A stretch of DNA of 24,953 bases from Echinostoma caproni (taxonomy: Eukaryota; Platyhelminthes; Trematoda; Plagiorchiida; Echinostomatidae): assembly GCA_900618425.1 (NCBI GenBank), contig UZAN01044610.1, positions 8,142-33,094 of the forward strand. The letters run 5' to 3'. Numbering within the stretch: the stretch's first letter is position 1; the number at the start of each line of letters is the position of its first letter. The notes beneath the pieces were generated by a model, which was not told the origin of the DNA, made no database searches, and worked only from the letters and a program-made list of their open reading frames with translations. Below are positions 1-10,604 of this stretch, piece after piece. Both the position numbers and the translations under genes were made by a program.

Positions 1-18
1 GGTGGTGGTGGTGGTGGT
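1..18. repeat. (GGT)6 trinucleotide microsatellite at the window edge
   Basis: Six perfect GGT units open the window, so the tract may extend further upstream. Nothing nearby indicates that it is translated. Confidence 0.9.
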
Positions 19-682
19 ACTTGTCGTTGTCGTCAAATACACGAATTTCCAGGAGATGTGATATTGTGTTACGTTGTTTGATCATTGTCGGAGTGTTATG
101 TCACGGAATTGCGAGCTTCCTCACAATCGCCTTTCAGTTTAGACCACTACGGCCAGTGATGAACGTGGATCTTGTGGAATTTACCTGTGCAACTATTGGA
201 ATCATTTTGTGACGATTCCTCATAGCAGTTTTCCTAATTTCTTCGTAACTATTATCATGTTGTGAAGCACGATGGTTGCTAATCTCGGACATCATTGGCT
301 TTCATGAAACTGGTCTACGATGTGATTGGAATGAACCATTGAGTTCTATTAACGGTTTGGTTATTCGACACTAACCCAGTCATGGATATCTTGGGATTTG
401 TTCTTTTTTGATTGTAACTGTGTGTTTCAAATTACGGAACTTAACGGATTAGTTCACCTGATCAGAAGCGGAGTAGTTTTCAGGCATGATCGTTGTGTAC
501 CATTAAAACTGTTTCTATGCCACACACACCGGTTTTTGCTGAGAATCGTAATCAATGGGCATTCCTACTGGTCGGATTGGGTTGCACACAACGTTCCGTC
601 CCCCACATTAACAGTGGTCTGTCCGAGTTGATCCCATTGATTTGTTAGCTTTCGGTCAGTGTAAACATTCATATATATACAA
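19..682. other. No recognisable gene
   Basis: Short open frames of about 60-80 codons occur on the plus strand (21-212, 398-631). Neither has a recognisable motif, a convincing start context or clear splice signals. I see nothing else supportable here. Confidence 0.5.
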
Positions 683-1120
683 ATGTACCACCCGTTGGAC
701 ATTGCCGACAATCAATCAATTAATTTGTTCTCAATGAAAGCTACAAAAATGGTAGTGCATACACGATTTCCGCACTCCAAAGTTTACGTTATTTTTCCTC
801 AGACCACGAACACCTCCGTTGCATTAACTACATGCGAGAGGTGTCGGTGTGACCTAATAATCTACCGTGAAAGCAAAATCCAGGACCCATACAATCGGTC
901 AGTGACGGGTGTAGTTAACCGTGATCCGAATGCAGGCAGCAAGAGAACAGTTGCACACTCCCCCGCGTGCACCCGCCCACTCGCACGCGCGCGCACACAG
1001 ACAGACTATACGTCTTCCAACTTCAGACTTCCGAAACTCCATTTAAGATGTCACGGCATCAATTTAAGATGTCCGACCATCAATCTAAGATGTCATGTTG
1101 CCGTGTCGATAGTCCGATAG
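683..1120 (+). CDS. Doubtful 145-codon open frame carrying an in-frame 7-residue repeat
   Basis: This frame opens with ATG and runs 145 codons. I do not recognise it. Its C-terminal third spans the 21-bp tandem repeat, so it encodes three heptads of the type LRCxxIN. Its middle part covers a CA/CG-rich low-complexity tract that gives an Arg/Thr/Ala-rich segment. A second plus-strand frame (967-1197) reads the same repeat as heptads of the type FKMSxHQ, so the openness of both frames may simply follow from the repeat lacking stop codons. No signal peptide, membrane segment or known domain is visible. It is more likely a chance frame over low-complexity DNA than a gene. Confidence 0.12.
   Translation: MYHPLDIADNQSINLFSMKATKMVVHTRFPHSKVYVIFPQTTNTSVALTTCERCRCDLIIYRESKIQDPYNRSVTGVVNRDPNAGSKRTVAHSPACTRPLARARTQTDYTSSNFRLPKLHLRCHGINLRCPTINLRCHVAVSIVR
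959..1006. repeat. CA/CG-rich low-complexity, alternating purine-pyrimidine tract
   Basis: The stretch is C-rich and then alternates CG and CA dinucleotides, with a core of CGCACGCGCGCGCACACAGA. It is locally much richer in GC than its surroundings and is of the kind that can adopt Z-DNA. Confidence 0.6.
1039..1101 (+). repeat. Three-copy 21-bp imperfect tandem repeat
   Basis: Units at 1039-1059, 1060-1080 and 1081-1101 share the core CAATTTAAGATGTC followed by a variable CAT-type end. The period is exactly 21 bp. A short 8-bp duplication (GATAGTCC twice) follows at about 1107-1123. Confidence 0.85.
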
Positions 1121-3301
1121 TCCGATTGCTCCATCGTGTCACATTTTCTTGTACTTTTTGTAATGATCTTATTATCACGTTCAATCCATCCGTGTGATGA
1201 AGGCACGTCTGCTGTGCAGTCGAAGTTCACTGGGCCTGTCTAGGCTCGGCGCTGTAAACAAGGTATGAGTTCTCGCTCGGGTTAGCTGGGCAAGTACCAG
1301 GTCCCTTGCTGCGGCTGATCTATCCGACCGATCGATAAATGAACCCGATCGGTCGAGTGCTTTCCGGGCCGGCATAGGAGGAGGGTAAGTTCTGAATCCG
1401 ATGCCGCTTAAGTGTTGGTAGAGAATCACCACATAAGGATCAGTTGTGGAACGATGCGCCATGTGGTAAATTCGGAATGAAAAATGTTTAAGCGATGACG
1501 ACACCGGCCAACGTTTGACTCGTCCAAGCTACACGCGCTATTTTACTAAGCCCGTTCGGTAAACCGATAATCATATTAAAATCTAAACATGTCTCAAGTA
1601 CGGACTACAATATACACTCTTGGTATTTTCCTAACTGGTTTTATTTCGCGTCGAACGATCTTGCTAACTACGTCGGAGGAGAGAACAAATATTATGGAAA
1701 AACGCAGAATAGTAACAGTAGGGATACTTTAGCACTGTTTTAGCTCCTCGATCTTTCTCGGTTTTCGGGAATAAACGGTTTGTTTTAGATATTCTTGTCA
1801 GTGATCGAGAATGAAGGTTTACGTGGGGTGGGGTGGGCTGTTCTTCCGCACTGTCATCGTTGATCATGTGTGCGTCATCGACGCGAATGAACGAAACCCG
1901 GCGGTAATTGACCTGTGCGTTCGCGTAAAGAAGCGAATCACGTCAAGATGGATCGATAAATCGTGACCGATCATGCCCAGACGTGAATGTTGGGACTGTG
2001 ACTTGCGGATTCCAGGACGTCGCATGAGATGATTCTGTACAGGAAAGTAGAGACTAAGAGGGGAGTGAAAAAATGTGTGCGAAAATCAGAGAACATCTGT
2101 TGTGACCACCATGTTCGATCCGGATAATACAATCTAAGGTCCGCATATATTGCGCCCTTAAAATATAGGTGCTCCTTAACTGTCCCCTTTATTTCCAAAA
2201 CCGCAACCATTTAGATATATTTCTTTAAAAGTGTACTGTATACTGTATGAGAGCTTTGAAAGTCTCAACCTCTTTGGAGAACGAATAAGGCAGATAGTTT
2301 CAGTATGCAAACAACAGAGAGTTTGGAAAATATAATTACACGGTCAGTAGAGAATCGGTTTTGCGATCTTCAGTGTTAGTCACACTTAAACAACGAAACA
2401 AAAAAACAAGATATTTGCAAATAGCGATCCCGCAGACCCGTCCTGGAAAGTCCTATATGTGGACCTACGCAGCTTTGGACACTCTAAATACTTGTAAACA
2501 TATTTTTTCCACTAACTACAAAATTCCCTGATTACTGGTTGACTATCGCTCACACACATTTCAGTTTTGAAATAGTTACATCTCAAGGTCCTGAGGTGAT
2601 AGACAGCTTTGTTCCTCCGGATGTTCTGTGCTTTACACACGGAAACGGTCATTGGGGTGGAGATAAACCAATGGAATTACGATCGTCTCCTATGATTACA
2701 TTAATTCTCAGAACTTGACATTCTGATGGATGGATGGATTCGTAGAACACGGGTGATTCAGGCTCATACACAGTGCATCTAGTGAATCAGCTGTCAACTA
2801 TGAGCACTTGATTGTTTTATCCCGACCACAAATGTGTCAATCACGTCGACAGGGATGGCTTCACAGCACCGTAGTTCCACCATCACACTTATCTTACGTG
2901 ATCGATTTCAATCTTAGCCGCAACGCGAGACACGTCATCACTAGTAGGTAATAGAGAGCTGTGCTCAACGGGTACAACACCTTTCTCACTATTGACTGAA
3001 ATTAATTCACGCCAGATTCCCTCGCAGTTCAGCTTACTCGGAAAAATTGAAACTAGAAATGACCACAGACTATGTCAACTTTCATCACAGCACGTCTAAA
3101 TGAAACCTTCAATTTGCGAACTGATGGAAGCGGTCAAAAATGTTTTACTTTAAGTCATTGGAACTTACAATTCCTTTCTGGGCTGGATGTGCGTGTGTCC
3201 GTGGTATATTCACCACCATGTACCACTTGCTGATGAGTGCTGGTCAATAGAGAACTGACCAATGTCATGCGTACAAGGATTCAGCAGTAAATGGTGGCCG
3301 C

Positions 3302-3312
3302 GGGGGGGGGGG
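3302..3312. repeat. G11 homopolymer
   Basis: Eleven consecutive G bases follow GGCCGC. Similar G or C runs elsewhere in the window carry adjacent N bases, so the exact length here may also be unreliable. Confidence 0.85.
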
Positions 3313-3981
3313 CTTCTTCTTCCTCTATGGCACTTGGCAGACTTTGATAAACAGAAACCTTTTTCTCAAAAATCGTCTGCACAACAGTATATTTAAAACG
3401 CCTATTTTCAACAAATTTAGGAAAGGTAACAATCACTATTGTACAGTGATTGATGCTTGCTTTTTATTTAAGGTTTTTTTGCTCTGCTGAGTTCTTTGAT
3501 TACGTTGCACAACGGTTTGCAAGCACTTTCATCCAGGAATTCGCCGCACCACTAGTCATTTGCATCGGTACAAAGACGCATGGTATACGCGGTTCACATT
3601 TTCATGTATCATTCATTCAGTGATGTTGGAAAAATGGTACAATGTGCGTGTCCATGAAAGTACAGAACCACTTACGCGAAGTCATCGTACGAGAAAAGTG
3701 ACCAACTTGGGACAATATTGGTTTTCGAAATAAACTTTATTCACCTGAAATTCTATCAGCCACCTGGACAGTTAAAAATTCATTTTGCACTTGTTATGTT
3801 CCAAATTACGCAGGCAAATGAGCACAAAAAGAAGTAAGCAGTAAGTTTATTGTAAACAGAAAATATGCAGCCGGTACACAAACCGGGGAACAAGTAGGAA
3901 CGATCAGCGTGTAGGAAGGCAGGCCGGCAGACCGACACCAACTCACACGTCGCACTGCATGCGAAGGCCGTCAAACCAGCA

Positions 3982-4024
3982 TTCAGACAGTCAGTCAATC
4001 GATCAACGGATCGATCGATCGATC
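3982..4024. repeat. Degenerate tetranucleotide tract ending in (GATC)4
   Basis: CAGT/CAAT/GATC-like units lead into a perfect (GATC)4 at 4009-4024. A second (GATC)4 occurs at 7637-7652. Confidence 0.8.
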
Positions 4025-4476
4025 AATTTGGCCACAGGCATGCATGAACACAAATCAGTCAGTTGTAGGTCATAACAGCACTCAATTACGAAGTGCCTTA
4101 TACGTGTTCGAGTAAACTGTTCGCTACGGCTTGAGATTCATGTGGTGGTAAAAGCGGGTGATCATATTGATTGATTTCCATTCACAATCCCTCAGGTGAT
4201 ACAGATGTATATATAAATTATAAATTACATAAATGAAAATAAATAACAGTTCTAATTCTTCAATTGGGTTTGGGAGAGATGAGTTTATAAAGCGGAGGGA
4301 TATCAACTGGCAGCATTAGTCTACAAGATTGTTCTGTTCCTCGGTGATTTAGAGCAAGCGCTCAGCTGATACCCGCGTCACGTTAATTTGCAAACCTTGT
4401 CTTTCAGATTGGATCACCATTTCCGATCCTAACTTTTTTACTCTAATCGATCATCCGACACGCCAAAGGAATGCAA

Positions 4477-5190
4477 AATAGAAGCTCCATGAGCAAAGAT
4501 TTTTCAAAAACAAAGCTGTTGCTACGACAATAAAATCTGACAATACTATCAGAATAATCTCATCTTGGTGTGATCATGCTTCATGAAAACTGGGTTCACA
4601 AGGAGATTGATGACAAAAAAGCATACATGAATGGTTTCGTTAGCTACCGCGGCGATCGTCCAGTTTCTTATTCTTAACTGGGTGATCGTGCCATCACACT
4701 GAGAGAAAATCAGCGTAGTCAGTTGACAAAAAACGTGTTTTCCTTATCTACACTTAACATAAATGCATCTGTACTTCAATATAAATCCAAGCATTGAAAT
4801 TTCACTCAGTCACTCATTCTGCTGCACGTATCTATTTCTGTCTCTCTCTCTCTCACGCTTATCTGAGGTTCCTAATGACTTTTAAGACCTTTCGCACCAA
4901 TTTGATTTAATCATTTTATACTTCTATTTTCATTATCCCTGGTGACTTAAAAGGTTTGAAGCCTATTTTTCATTCTTTTTAGATTTTAAAAAAGATTATC
5001 AATATTCCCACCAGATTCGATGCGTACGTGGATTTAGGCTTTCACAATCCCCTTCATCTACTTTGTGTAGATTACAGGCCCACCGGTAGAGGCGTTTGAT
5101 AACTCAATGGTAAAATTTTCCCCAACCGTTTCCAGTAAAACCAATCACGGCTTCCTTACTACAAGCAGTGATCACAAGCTTCAAGTCAGA
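4477..5190 (+). pseudogene. LINE endonuclease domain remnant
   Basis: This is the APE-like endonuclease portion of the LINE, which nicks the genomic target before reverse transcription. The first part (4477 to about 4720) reads in the frame of position 4477 and carries the ETWL-like block HENWVHKEIDD and the YRGDR block; it has a TAA at 4675. The GDLK and PTRF...VDLGF blocks at 4941-5048 lie in another frame with a TAG at 4980. The SDH block at about 5164 returns to the first frame. The distance from GDLK to SDH is about 74 codons, as expected for this domain in CR1-like elements. The GDFN-to-GDLK change removes the usual catalytic Asn. Confidence 0.75.
4841..4854. repeat. (TC)7 microsatellite inside the LINE relic
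   Basis: TC dinucleotides interrupt the endonuclease part of the LINE, near the place where its reading frame changes. Confidence 0.85.
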
Positions 5191-5711
5191 CACTGTTTTC
5201 TAATGAACCTCTTAAAGCCAAGACAAATGATTGATCACTCTCAGCAAACTGAATTTTTAGAGTCTAACCTTTCTGTTTTTCGTGACCCTTATCCGAGGTA
5301 TTTAAGCTTTTGTCTGTTGTTCGTTTTTATTTTGGATTTATATCCGCCCCGATCGATTCTCCGTCACACACCTTAAAAAAGGTCGTCATAAAAAGGAGTG
5401 TGCCTTGAAAATGTACAAGCACACGGAGATGTGCACTGTTTCATAACCCATCAGGTGTGAACTTCGTACGATCAACTTTATGTACGCTCGTGCCCAACAA
5501 TACAACAAAACGGTGGTCAAACCTTGCACACCTTAATACTGATTTCCGGCGGTAGATCGTTACACCGCGAAACCGTTGTAGATATAGAAGTGAGTCTCTA
5601 AATCAGCGCTTCATCAACACCGGAACAGCAATCCCTGTCCTGCTAAATAAAACAAAAATATGAACTTAACCATCCCAGTTCCAGCTTTGTTACGGCAGAA
5701 TTTTTCCAGAA

Positions 5712-6660
5712 GTGACCTGACTAAATCTCTGCACTCCCGGTCACCCTGATGGACTTTTACCCTTAGTCTTAAATGAATGCACCGCTTCATTTATCCCTGT
5801 ATTGCGTGAACTTTCAACTATTGAATTTCGAAGGAAAGTAGTCCCAACTGCTGAAGAGTAGTCTTACTCACCCTATCACACTATAAAGGGTTCCTCAAAA
5901 TGTTGTCCCAGAGCTTGTATTTCAGTTGTTCTGAAGGTGTTTGAATGGCTCCCGTCCAAAATCTTATCCGCACAGTTGATTATTAATGATGACCCACACC
6001 AATTTGCATATATCCTTCCCCGAAGTATCCATTTTCCTTTACCCATTCTTGCGAAGAAAGGTAAAGCTGTCCGCATATGTCATCTGGACAACAGTGATGC
6101 CTTCAACACTATAAATAGGTAAATATTGCAAAATACCCCGTCTTTGATCGGCGCTCACCCTCCCACGATTGAAATCCTGGTGATTTATTTCTCCAAACTT
6201 CAGTAGATGTCAAGCCGCAAAGACCGTACATCGTCGCCGTTCCTCTCCTAACAAGATGTGTAAAGCTCTAGTTTATCCTCTGTTCCATTTTTAGCTTGCA
6301 CTACTTCTACACCAGCGAGAAATTATTCTCTTTTTATTAAGTATGCGGACAATATAGTGGTTGAATTATCCTACATAACCGATTATCTCAGATCAATTTA
6401 CCGGATGACATGATAGAGATTGTGGAGTCGTCTCAACAAACGTAGATCGGAATGTACCCCCCTCGAAATGTTATGGTGCAATTTTCTTACTTGGACAAGT
6501 ATGGTGAACTGTCAAATTCCAGTCCACATAGAATCATGTTAAATGACCAGATTGATAAAAACACATCTGCTAAATACTTTGATATTATTTTCAACCATGG
6601 TCTGGCCACTTCACCGATGTATTATTGAGGGTCAGAAGGCTTTCGTTTTCAATCACTTTC
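5712..6660 (+). pseudogene. LINE reverse transcriptase domain remnant
   Basis: From 5712 to about 6410 one frame (5754 and 6339 both in phase) holds the RT blocks in order: TPGHPDG, LPLVLNECTASFIPVLREL, RRKVVP, VVLKVFEWLP, PHQFAY, LDNSDAFNTI, GAHPPTIEILVIYFS and FIKYADNIVV. It is interrupted by stops at 5718, 5859, 6120, 6204, 6249, 6261 and 6411. After about 6420 the match continues in other frames with AKYFDIIF (6569) and VRRLSF (6631). The second Asp of the YADD active site reads Asn. The open segments at 5876-6122 are pieces of this domain, not separate genes. Decay is mostly by substitution within the main RT stretch. Confidence 0.85.
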
Positions 6661-6760
6661 TGTCTCTATTCACCTCATAGGGCCGTTTTGCTTTCATTTG
6701 CGCCTTGTGTCGCTGGCTTCATGTATCGCCTGTTATGTTCCACGGTCGTTTTTCTCATGG

Positions 6761-8550
6761 ACCACAAACTCACGTCTTGATCCCTCAAGTGTTCATCTGT
6801 ATATGACTGCTTGTACCGGGAGTATCTGGTACAGCATGCGGTGACACGCCACCTCAAAGCAAAAAGACTTTCACTGATTGGTGTTAGCCCTAAATCCAGT
6901 ACCAATCCATACCCATCATACCTATATCCCGTTCAACAATCCGTTCCAGTTGTAAACTTATATATCTATGTATAAATGCACGCACTGAGACTTATATAGG
7001 CGATCTACATTTTGCGCATCACGTCAGATTTCTCACAAAGTTTGAATTTGTTGCAGAAAATCCGCGCATGAAACTAAACTGACGCCAAATACCGTGGTGT
7101 TTTTGCTGTTAGTGCCTTTTTATTTGTAAATTACTACAATAAATTCCCCACTGTTTGACAAATTATGTTTTTGTGGTTCCTGAATATTCACCTCTTAGGG
7201 GTGCATAGAGCGACCTCATGACTTGACTTGAGGTGTATTTGTAAAAAATATGTCACAAAATATCACCAACTCTGTGCCATGGAAATCCCCATACGTATGC
7301 AATGCTTCGCTGGCATGTTCAGATGTTCTTACTGATGATTCAGATAAAAGCCAAATAATTGGCTATCGTATAAACAGATAAACAAATAAACAGAGGACTC
7401 CACAAAAAAAACCATTCCGGTTTGATAATATCTGTCCGTAGACAGAAGAGAAGAGGATATAAAATATTATAACGCAAATTATCTTTTTTACACACGGGTG
7501 ATCATAGTTTTGGGATTCAATTTGGCTCCTCTAATAGATTCATGGGATATTGAACAAGGAAGCTGTCGGTGTCTTCAAGGCATAAACCAAGTTTTGTCCG
7601 GGGGCCAATCACGAAATAGATGCTGTACTGGCCTGAGATCGATCGATCGATCGTATCAAAATGGTTTCCCCATCCATTAGGATGCACATCTTTGCGCGTG
7701 GCATATTGATCTCGAGTAATTTGTGGGCATCTAAAGGGTTGGGGGGCTTGATGAAACACAGGCACATCTCACATTCCAGCACTAGTGAAAACAAAACAGT
7801 CGGAGAAAGTTACATCGTGTTTTATCGTTATATCTGAAACAATATAAGGGATTATCACCTTATATCAATACCCAATTAATTTGAGGTAATAATCCTACGG
7901 GGTATGCGCTCGTAAGTCATGACCATAATAAAAAATTGCTTTAGTCTAACTCATTTCTGAATAAAAGGAATGCCAGGCCGTAATCCCACATTTCCCATTC
8001 ACCCACCGACATGAATACCAAACAATTTGGCACTCTGCTATGACCACATCCCATATTCGAACACGGATGCATTCTGCACTGTTTGATATAAATCAGAAAC
8101 ACTCAAAAGGCGTAACGTCTTCATATTATTACATTTCAAAATGCTCCTTACTCTTCTTTTTTATCTTTGATCCAAAGCCTTATCATGTCGCAGTGGGCAT
8201 TCTCTGGAACCGTCTGATTCAATGACCGGAACTTTGGAAACGATATCAACGCAACAGTACAGTCAAACACTCACACCCTCCCACTCATTTTGGTGAGTTC
8301 AACGTTTGGGGGAGCGTACAAATGGTATGAAACGGTCACGTTCACTCGTTTGAAGCAAAACTCTGCCAAATACTAAATCTACATTATTTTTCACTCAGAT
8401 GAACAAAAGTCCATCTGAATCGCATTCATTCAGCCGATACCATCTTGAACGCCGTTCGTTCGGTCTCAGTTACAAAGGATTCCGCTGACATTTTCAAAAA
8501 TTATTCCTAGACTTCAGCAACCGCACCGCCACGCACATGTCATCGCTCCA
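6761..8550. other. Unexplained sequence downstream of the LINE
   Basis: The LINE 3' region may continue to about 6900, but I see no clear motif beyond VRRLSF and a hydrophobic patch at 6690-6770. No gene is recognised in the remaining stretch. It includes a (GATC)4 run listed separately and several frames of about 60-80 codons without recognisable motifs. Confidence 0.5.
7637..7653. repeat. (GATC)4 microsatellite
   Basis: Four perfect GATC units plus one base. Overlapping minus-strand frames contain RSIDRS-like peptides that simply translate this repeat. Confidence 0.85.
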
Positions 8551-8587
8551 CCCCGCTCCCCTCTCTCCCGCCTCCCCCGCTCCCCCC
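8551..8587 (-). other. G-quadruplex motif (C-rich on the plus strand)
   Basis: On the minus strand five runs of three or more G are separated by loops of 3-5 bases. The corresponding C runs on the plus strand lie at 8551-8554, 8558-8561, 8567-8569, 8574-8578 and 8582-8587. This meets the usual G3+N1-7 rule. No gene start is recognised next to it. Confidence 0.75.
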
Positions 8588-9434
8588 GTTGTTCACCAGT
8601 GCGACATAAGATAAATATCCTTAATCAACCACGACACAAGTCCCGGTCACATGTCAAAATACGGTCCCCTGCAAGGCAAACGTCCCAGATTCTCATGAGG
8701 CCTCAGACTGCTGTGCACATTTCCGCATTAATTTGGACCAGCAAAGAATAAGGTGATGTTGTTACCTATCTCAAGAACTTCATATCAGTTCCCAGTCAGC
8801 TCTGTAAAATGCGTTCCATATGCAGTTAAAGTTCGTTCACTGTTCGATTTGAACTGTGAATTTAGATGACCAAAATAGGACAGATAGATTACCACATTCC
8901 GGTTTACCTTCAAAAGAAATCAAAAATTTTAAAACACCAAGTAGCACAAAATAGAACGCCTGAAAAACACCGGGGCAGAAAAAGCCAGTTTGCATGTCGA
9001 AAACCGCTGCGTTCTCTAGCGCATGTGCCTTGTTTTTAATTGATATATCTCAAGTTTAGAATAAGTAGTGTTCAGAAGACAGGCAGATACCGAATCGACA
9101 TGTTCACTGGCACAATCGAAGTCGGGAACAGATAAACAATAACGCCGTCGGCGACACCGGACACGTCTACTCCACAGCGAGAAGAATGTCCGAAAGCGGT
9201 GTGCAGCTTCTTGTGGAACACTGCTTATCGCTGATTTCTGTGCGCTTAGATGCCTTAGATATCAGACCAAAACTACGACAAGGGTTATCCCGTTACTTTT
9301 TCCCCCATTCTATCCGGGAAACGGGAAAATCCGTTGGGAGTCAGTGATTTGTCACAATACTGTTGAAGGGATTATAATGAATCACTGGTAGGTTGCGGAT
9401 CGCACAGGACTGTTCCCCAAAAATTACTGCCCGG

Positions 9435-9462
9435 CGAGGGGTGAGGAGGGGAGGAGGGGATC
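9435..9462 (+). repeat. Purine-only G-rich tract
   Basis: A nearly pure purine stretch with three GGGG runs (GAGGGGTGAGGAGGGGAGGA followed by GGGGA). It has only three G4 runs, so it is a weaker quadruplex candidate than 8551-8587. Confidence 0.55.
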
Positions 9463-9688
9463 TTATATGCGTAAGTAGAATAGTGTGTAAGAAAATGGGA
9501 CCCGGAGTGTAGAATAATTGTTTTTATTTTGGTCAGTGGCAGCTGCGGGGAAAACATGGCATGTTGTACACAATGGAGCACCTAAATCATTCGGCTTTTT
9601 CCTTCGATGCAGCGTTTCGAACGTTTGTGTAGACCAGCCCTGATCGTATATCACTGATCCCATTAAGTGGCGGATTAGATTGACGTGT

Positions 9689-9919
9689 TCACAAAGTATT
9701 GAAAATCGGGTCTCGTAGCTCGTGTGAACTGAATTCTATTTCCATTTTGCCAAGCGCGGCGAGCAGGCGAAATAGAAGATTTACGCGTGACAAGATACTT
9801 CTCTGGTTGAAACTTGTTCCTTGATACGACAGAGACAACAATTGCAAGAAGATAATTGAACACTTTCTGGTATCATCGCCGAGTGCACGAGACCGCTTAC
9901 TCGCTGAAGCAGTTTCCAT
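9689..9919 (-). CDS. Unrecognised 76-codon ATG-initiated open frame
   Basis: I do not recognise this protein. It begins METASASKRSRALGDD and its ATG is preceded by AAG and followed by G, a reasonable animal start context. The first part is polar and basic; the middle (about residues 23-34 and 47-56) is hydrophobic but short. A GTAAGC at about codon 7 could be a splice donor, in which case only the first few codons would be coding. A second minus frame (9675-9863) is also open over the same bases. It lies 43 bp downstream of another minus-strand open frame (9963-10223). Without conservation or transcript data it may be chance. Confidence 0.2.
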   Translation of the reverse strand: METASASKRSRALGDDTRKCSIIFLQLLSLSYQGTSFNQRSILSRVNLLFRLLAALGKMEIEFSSHELRDPIFNTL

Positions 9920-9962
9920 CTTGCCAAGTGACTGCGCTCTACTCCGCTACTTGGACATGGGC

Positions 9963-10223
9963 TTAAAGGAGCAGATTTTCACCATAAGTTATGTTGCAGT
10001 AACTGACAGATGTCCCCATTGCAGGCAACCAAGGTGAGTTATTATATGTCACGGAAATGTTCTGAGATGAACTTTCAGCGATGGACGACTGGGATATGTT
10101 CGTTACAGTATCATATGTTACGCTGATACTACTTAGACCTAATTGTTCGTAGTTGCTCAATTTTTTAGCAAAATCTTTACAGTTATGCGCCACAGGTTCT
10201 TCAGCCATACAATCAGCTATCAT
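9963..10223 (-). CDS. Unrecognised 86-codon Ser/Asn/Thr-rich open frame
   Basis: A self-contained frame: an in-frame TGA immediately precedes the ATG and a TAA ends it. The N-terminal part (MIADCMAEEPVAHNCKDF) is acidic to neutral. Residues about 33-80 are rich in Ser, Thr, Asn and Tyr, with a partly repeated SISVTYDT / NISVTYNNS pattern and several N-x-S/T sequons (NIS, NNS, NIT). There is no evident signal peptide or membrane segment. I cannot assign a function. The internal repetition and composition are less random than most frames here, but a short chance ORF or part of an unrecognised repeat is equally possible. Confidence 0.22.
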   Translation of the reverse strand: MIADCMAEEPVAHNCKDFAKKLSNYEQLGLSSISVTYDTVTNISQSSIAESSSQNISVTYNNSPWLPAMGTSVSYCNITYGENLLL

Positions 10224-10604
10224 TCATGGATATTGTTGAGATTATGTATTTCCGTTCTGGATGGGGTACTCACTATGAGGTCGATTTTACAGTGATAATA
10301 AACTCATGAATGGGGTCGAGCTACACCTTCAGACAGTCTTTTGAACCCTCTTTCAAAGACTGATTTTTTGAATCTTTGAGCATCATCGCTATTCTCAGTC
10401 GATTATTTTGGGCGTGTCAACTAATACGTAATTACAAGCGGCCTGATAATTGGAGAGTGTCTATCAACAAGCTGTCCTGTGGAACAGAAATAATGCGTAC
10501 AACGAAGCCATAATTTTTCTGGCAGTTTGAACCTAGCTCAAATGCACAAACGCGAGCACGCAACATCTTACTGTTCCATGCATCCGTGTGTGTATGTCAT
10601 TCTG

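Larger units (their letters stand above)
1124..4470. other. Unexplained intergenic or intronic DNA
   Basis: No coding region is recognised over about 3.3 kb. The longest minus-strand frame (1181-1504, 107 codons) lies over a somewhat GC-richer patch with repeated GATCGG/CCGATC motifs and matches no family I know. A minus-strand frame at 3780-3998 is Cys-rich but unrecognised. A weak hairpin (TGGTCA ... TGACCA) sits at 3241-3261. Simple repeats inside this stretch are listed separately. Confidence 0.5.
4471..6760 (+). mobile_element. Decayed APE-type LINE (CR1/Jockey-like) ORF2, endonuclease through RT C-terminus
   Basis: This is a relic non-LTR retrotransposon that once encoded an AP-like endonuclease plus a reverse transcriptase for target-primed retrotransposition. 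Ordered motifs support it: an NRSSMSK block at 4477 (NxRSLxxK-like), HENWVHKEIDD at 4582 (ETWL-like) with NGFVSYRGDR after it, GDLK at 4941 (GDFN-like), IPTRFDAYVDL at 5004 (PTR...LDL), SSDH at 5164, a linker with EFLESNLSVF, TPGHPDG at 5733 (PGPDG), VVLKVFEWLP, LDNSDAFNTI (RT catalytic block A), KYADN at 6339 (YADD), AKYFDIIF at 6569 and VRRLSF at 6631. Motif spacing fits CR1/Jockey ORF2 proteins. Several in-frame stops and at least four frame changes make it dead. The 5' and 3' ends are not defined; no terminal repeat or target duplication is seen. Confidence 0.85.

Noticed and set aside
3225..3265. CTGATGAG core followed by a TGGTCA/TGACCA hairpin, suggesting a hammerhead ribozyme (such ribozymes are known in trematode SINEs)
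   Set aside because: The GAAA core element and the flanking stems I and III are not in place, so only part of the motif is present, as expected by chance.
5107..5376. 89-codon plus-strand open frame as an independent gene
   Set aside because: It carries the SSDH endonuclease block and the following linker of the LINE, in register with the flanking LINE motifs.
5937..6122. 61-codon plus-strand open frame as an independent gene
   Set aside because: It is the VFEWLP-QFAY-LDxSxAFNTI piece of the LINE reverse transcriptase between two in-frame stops.
9135..9165. GVADGVIV on the minus strand as a YADD-like RT active site
   Set aside because: No other RT block is found on either side in any frame at the expected distances.
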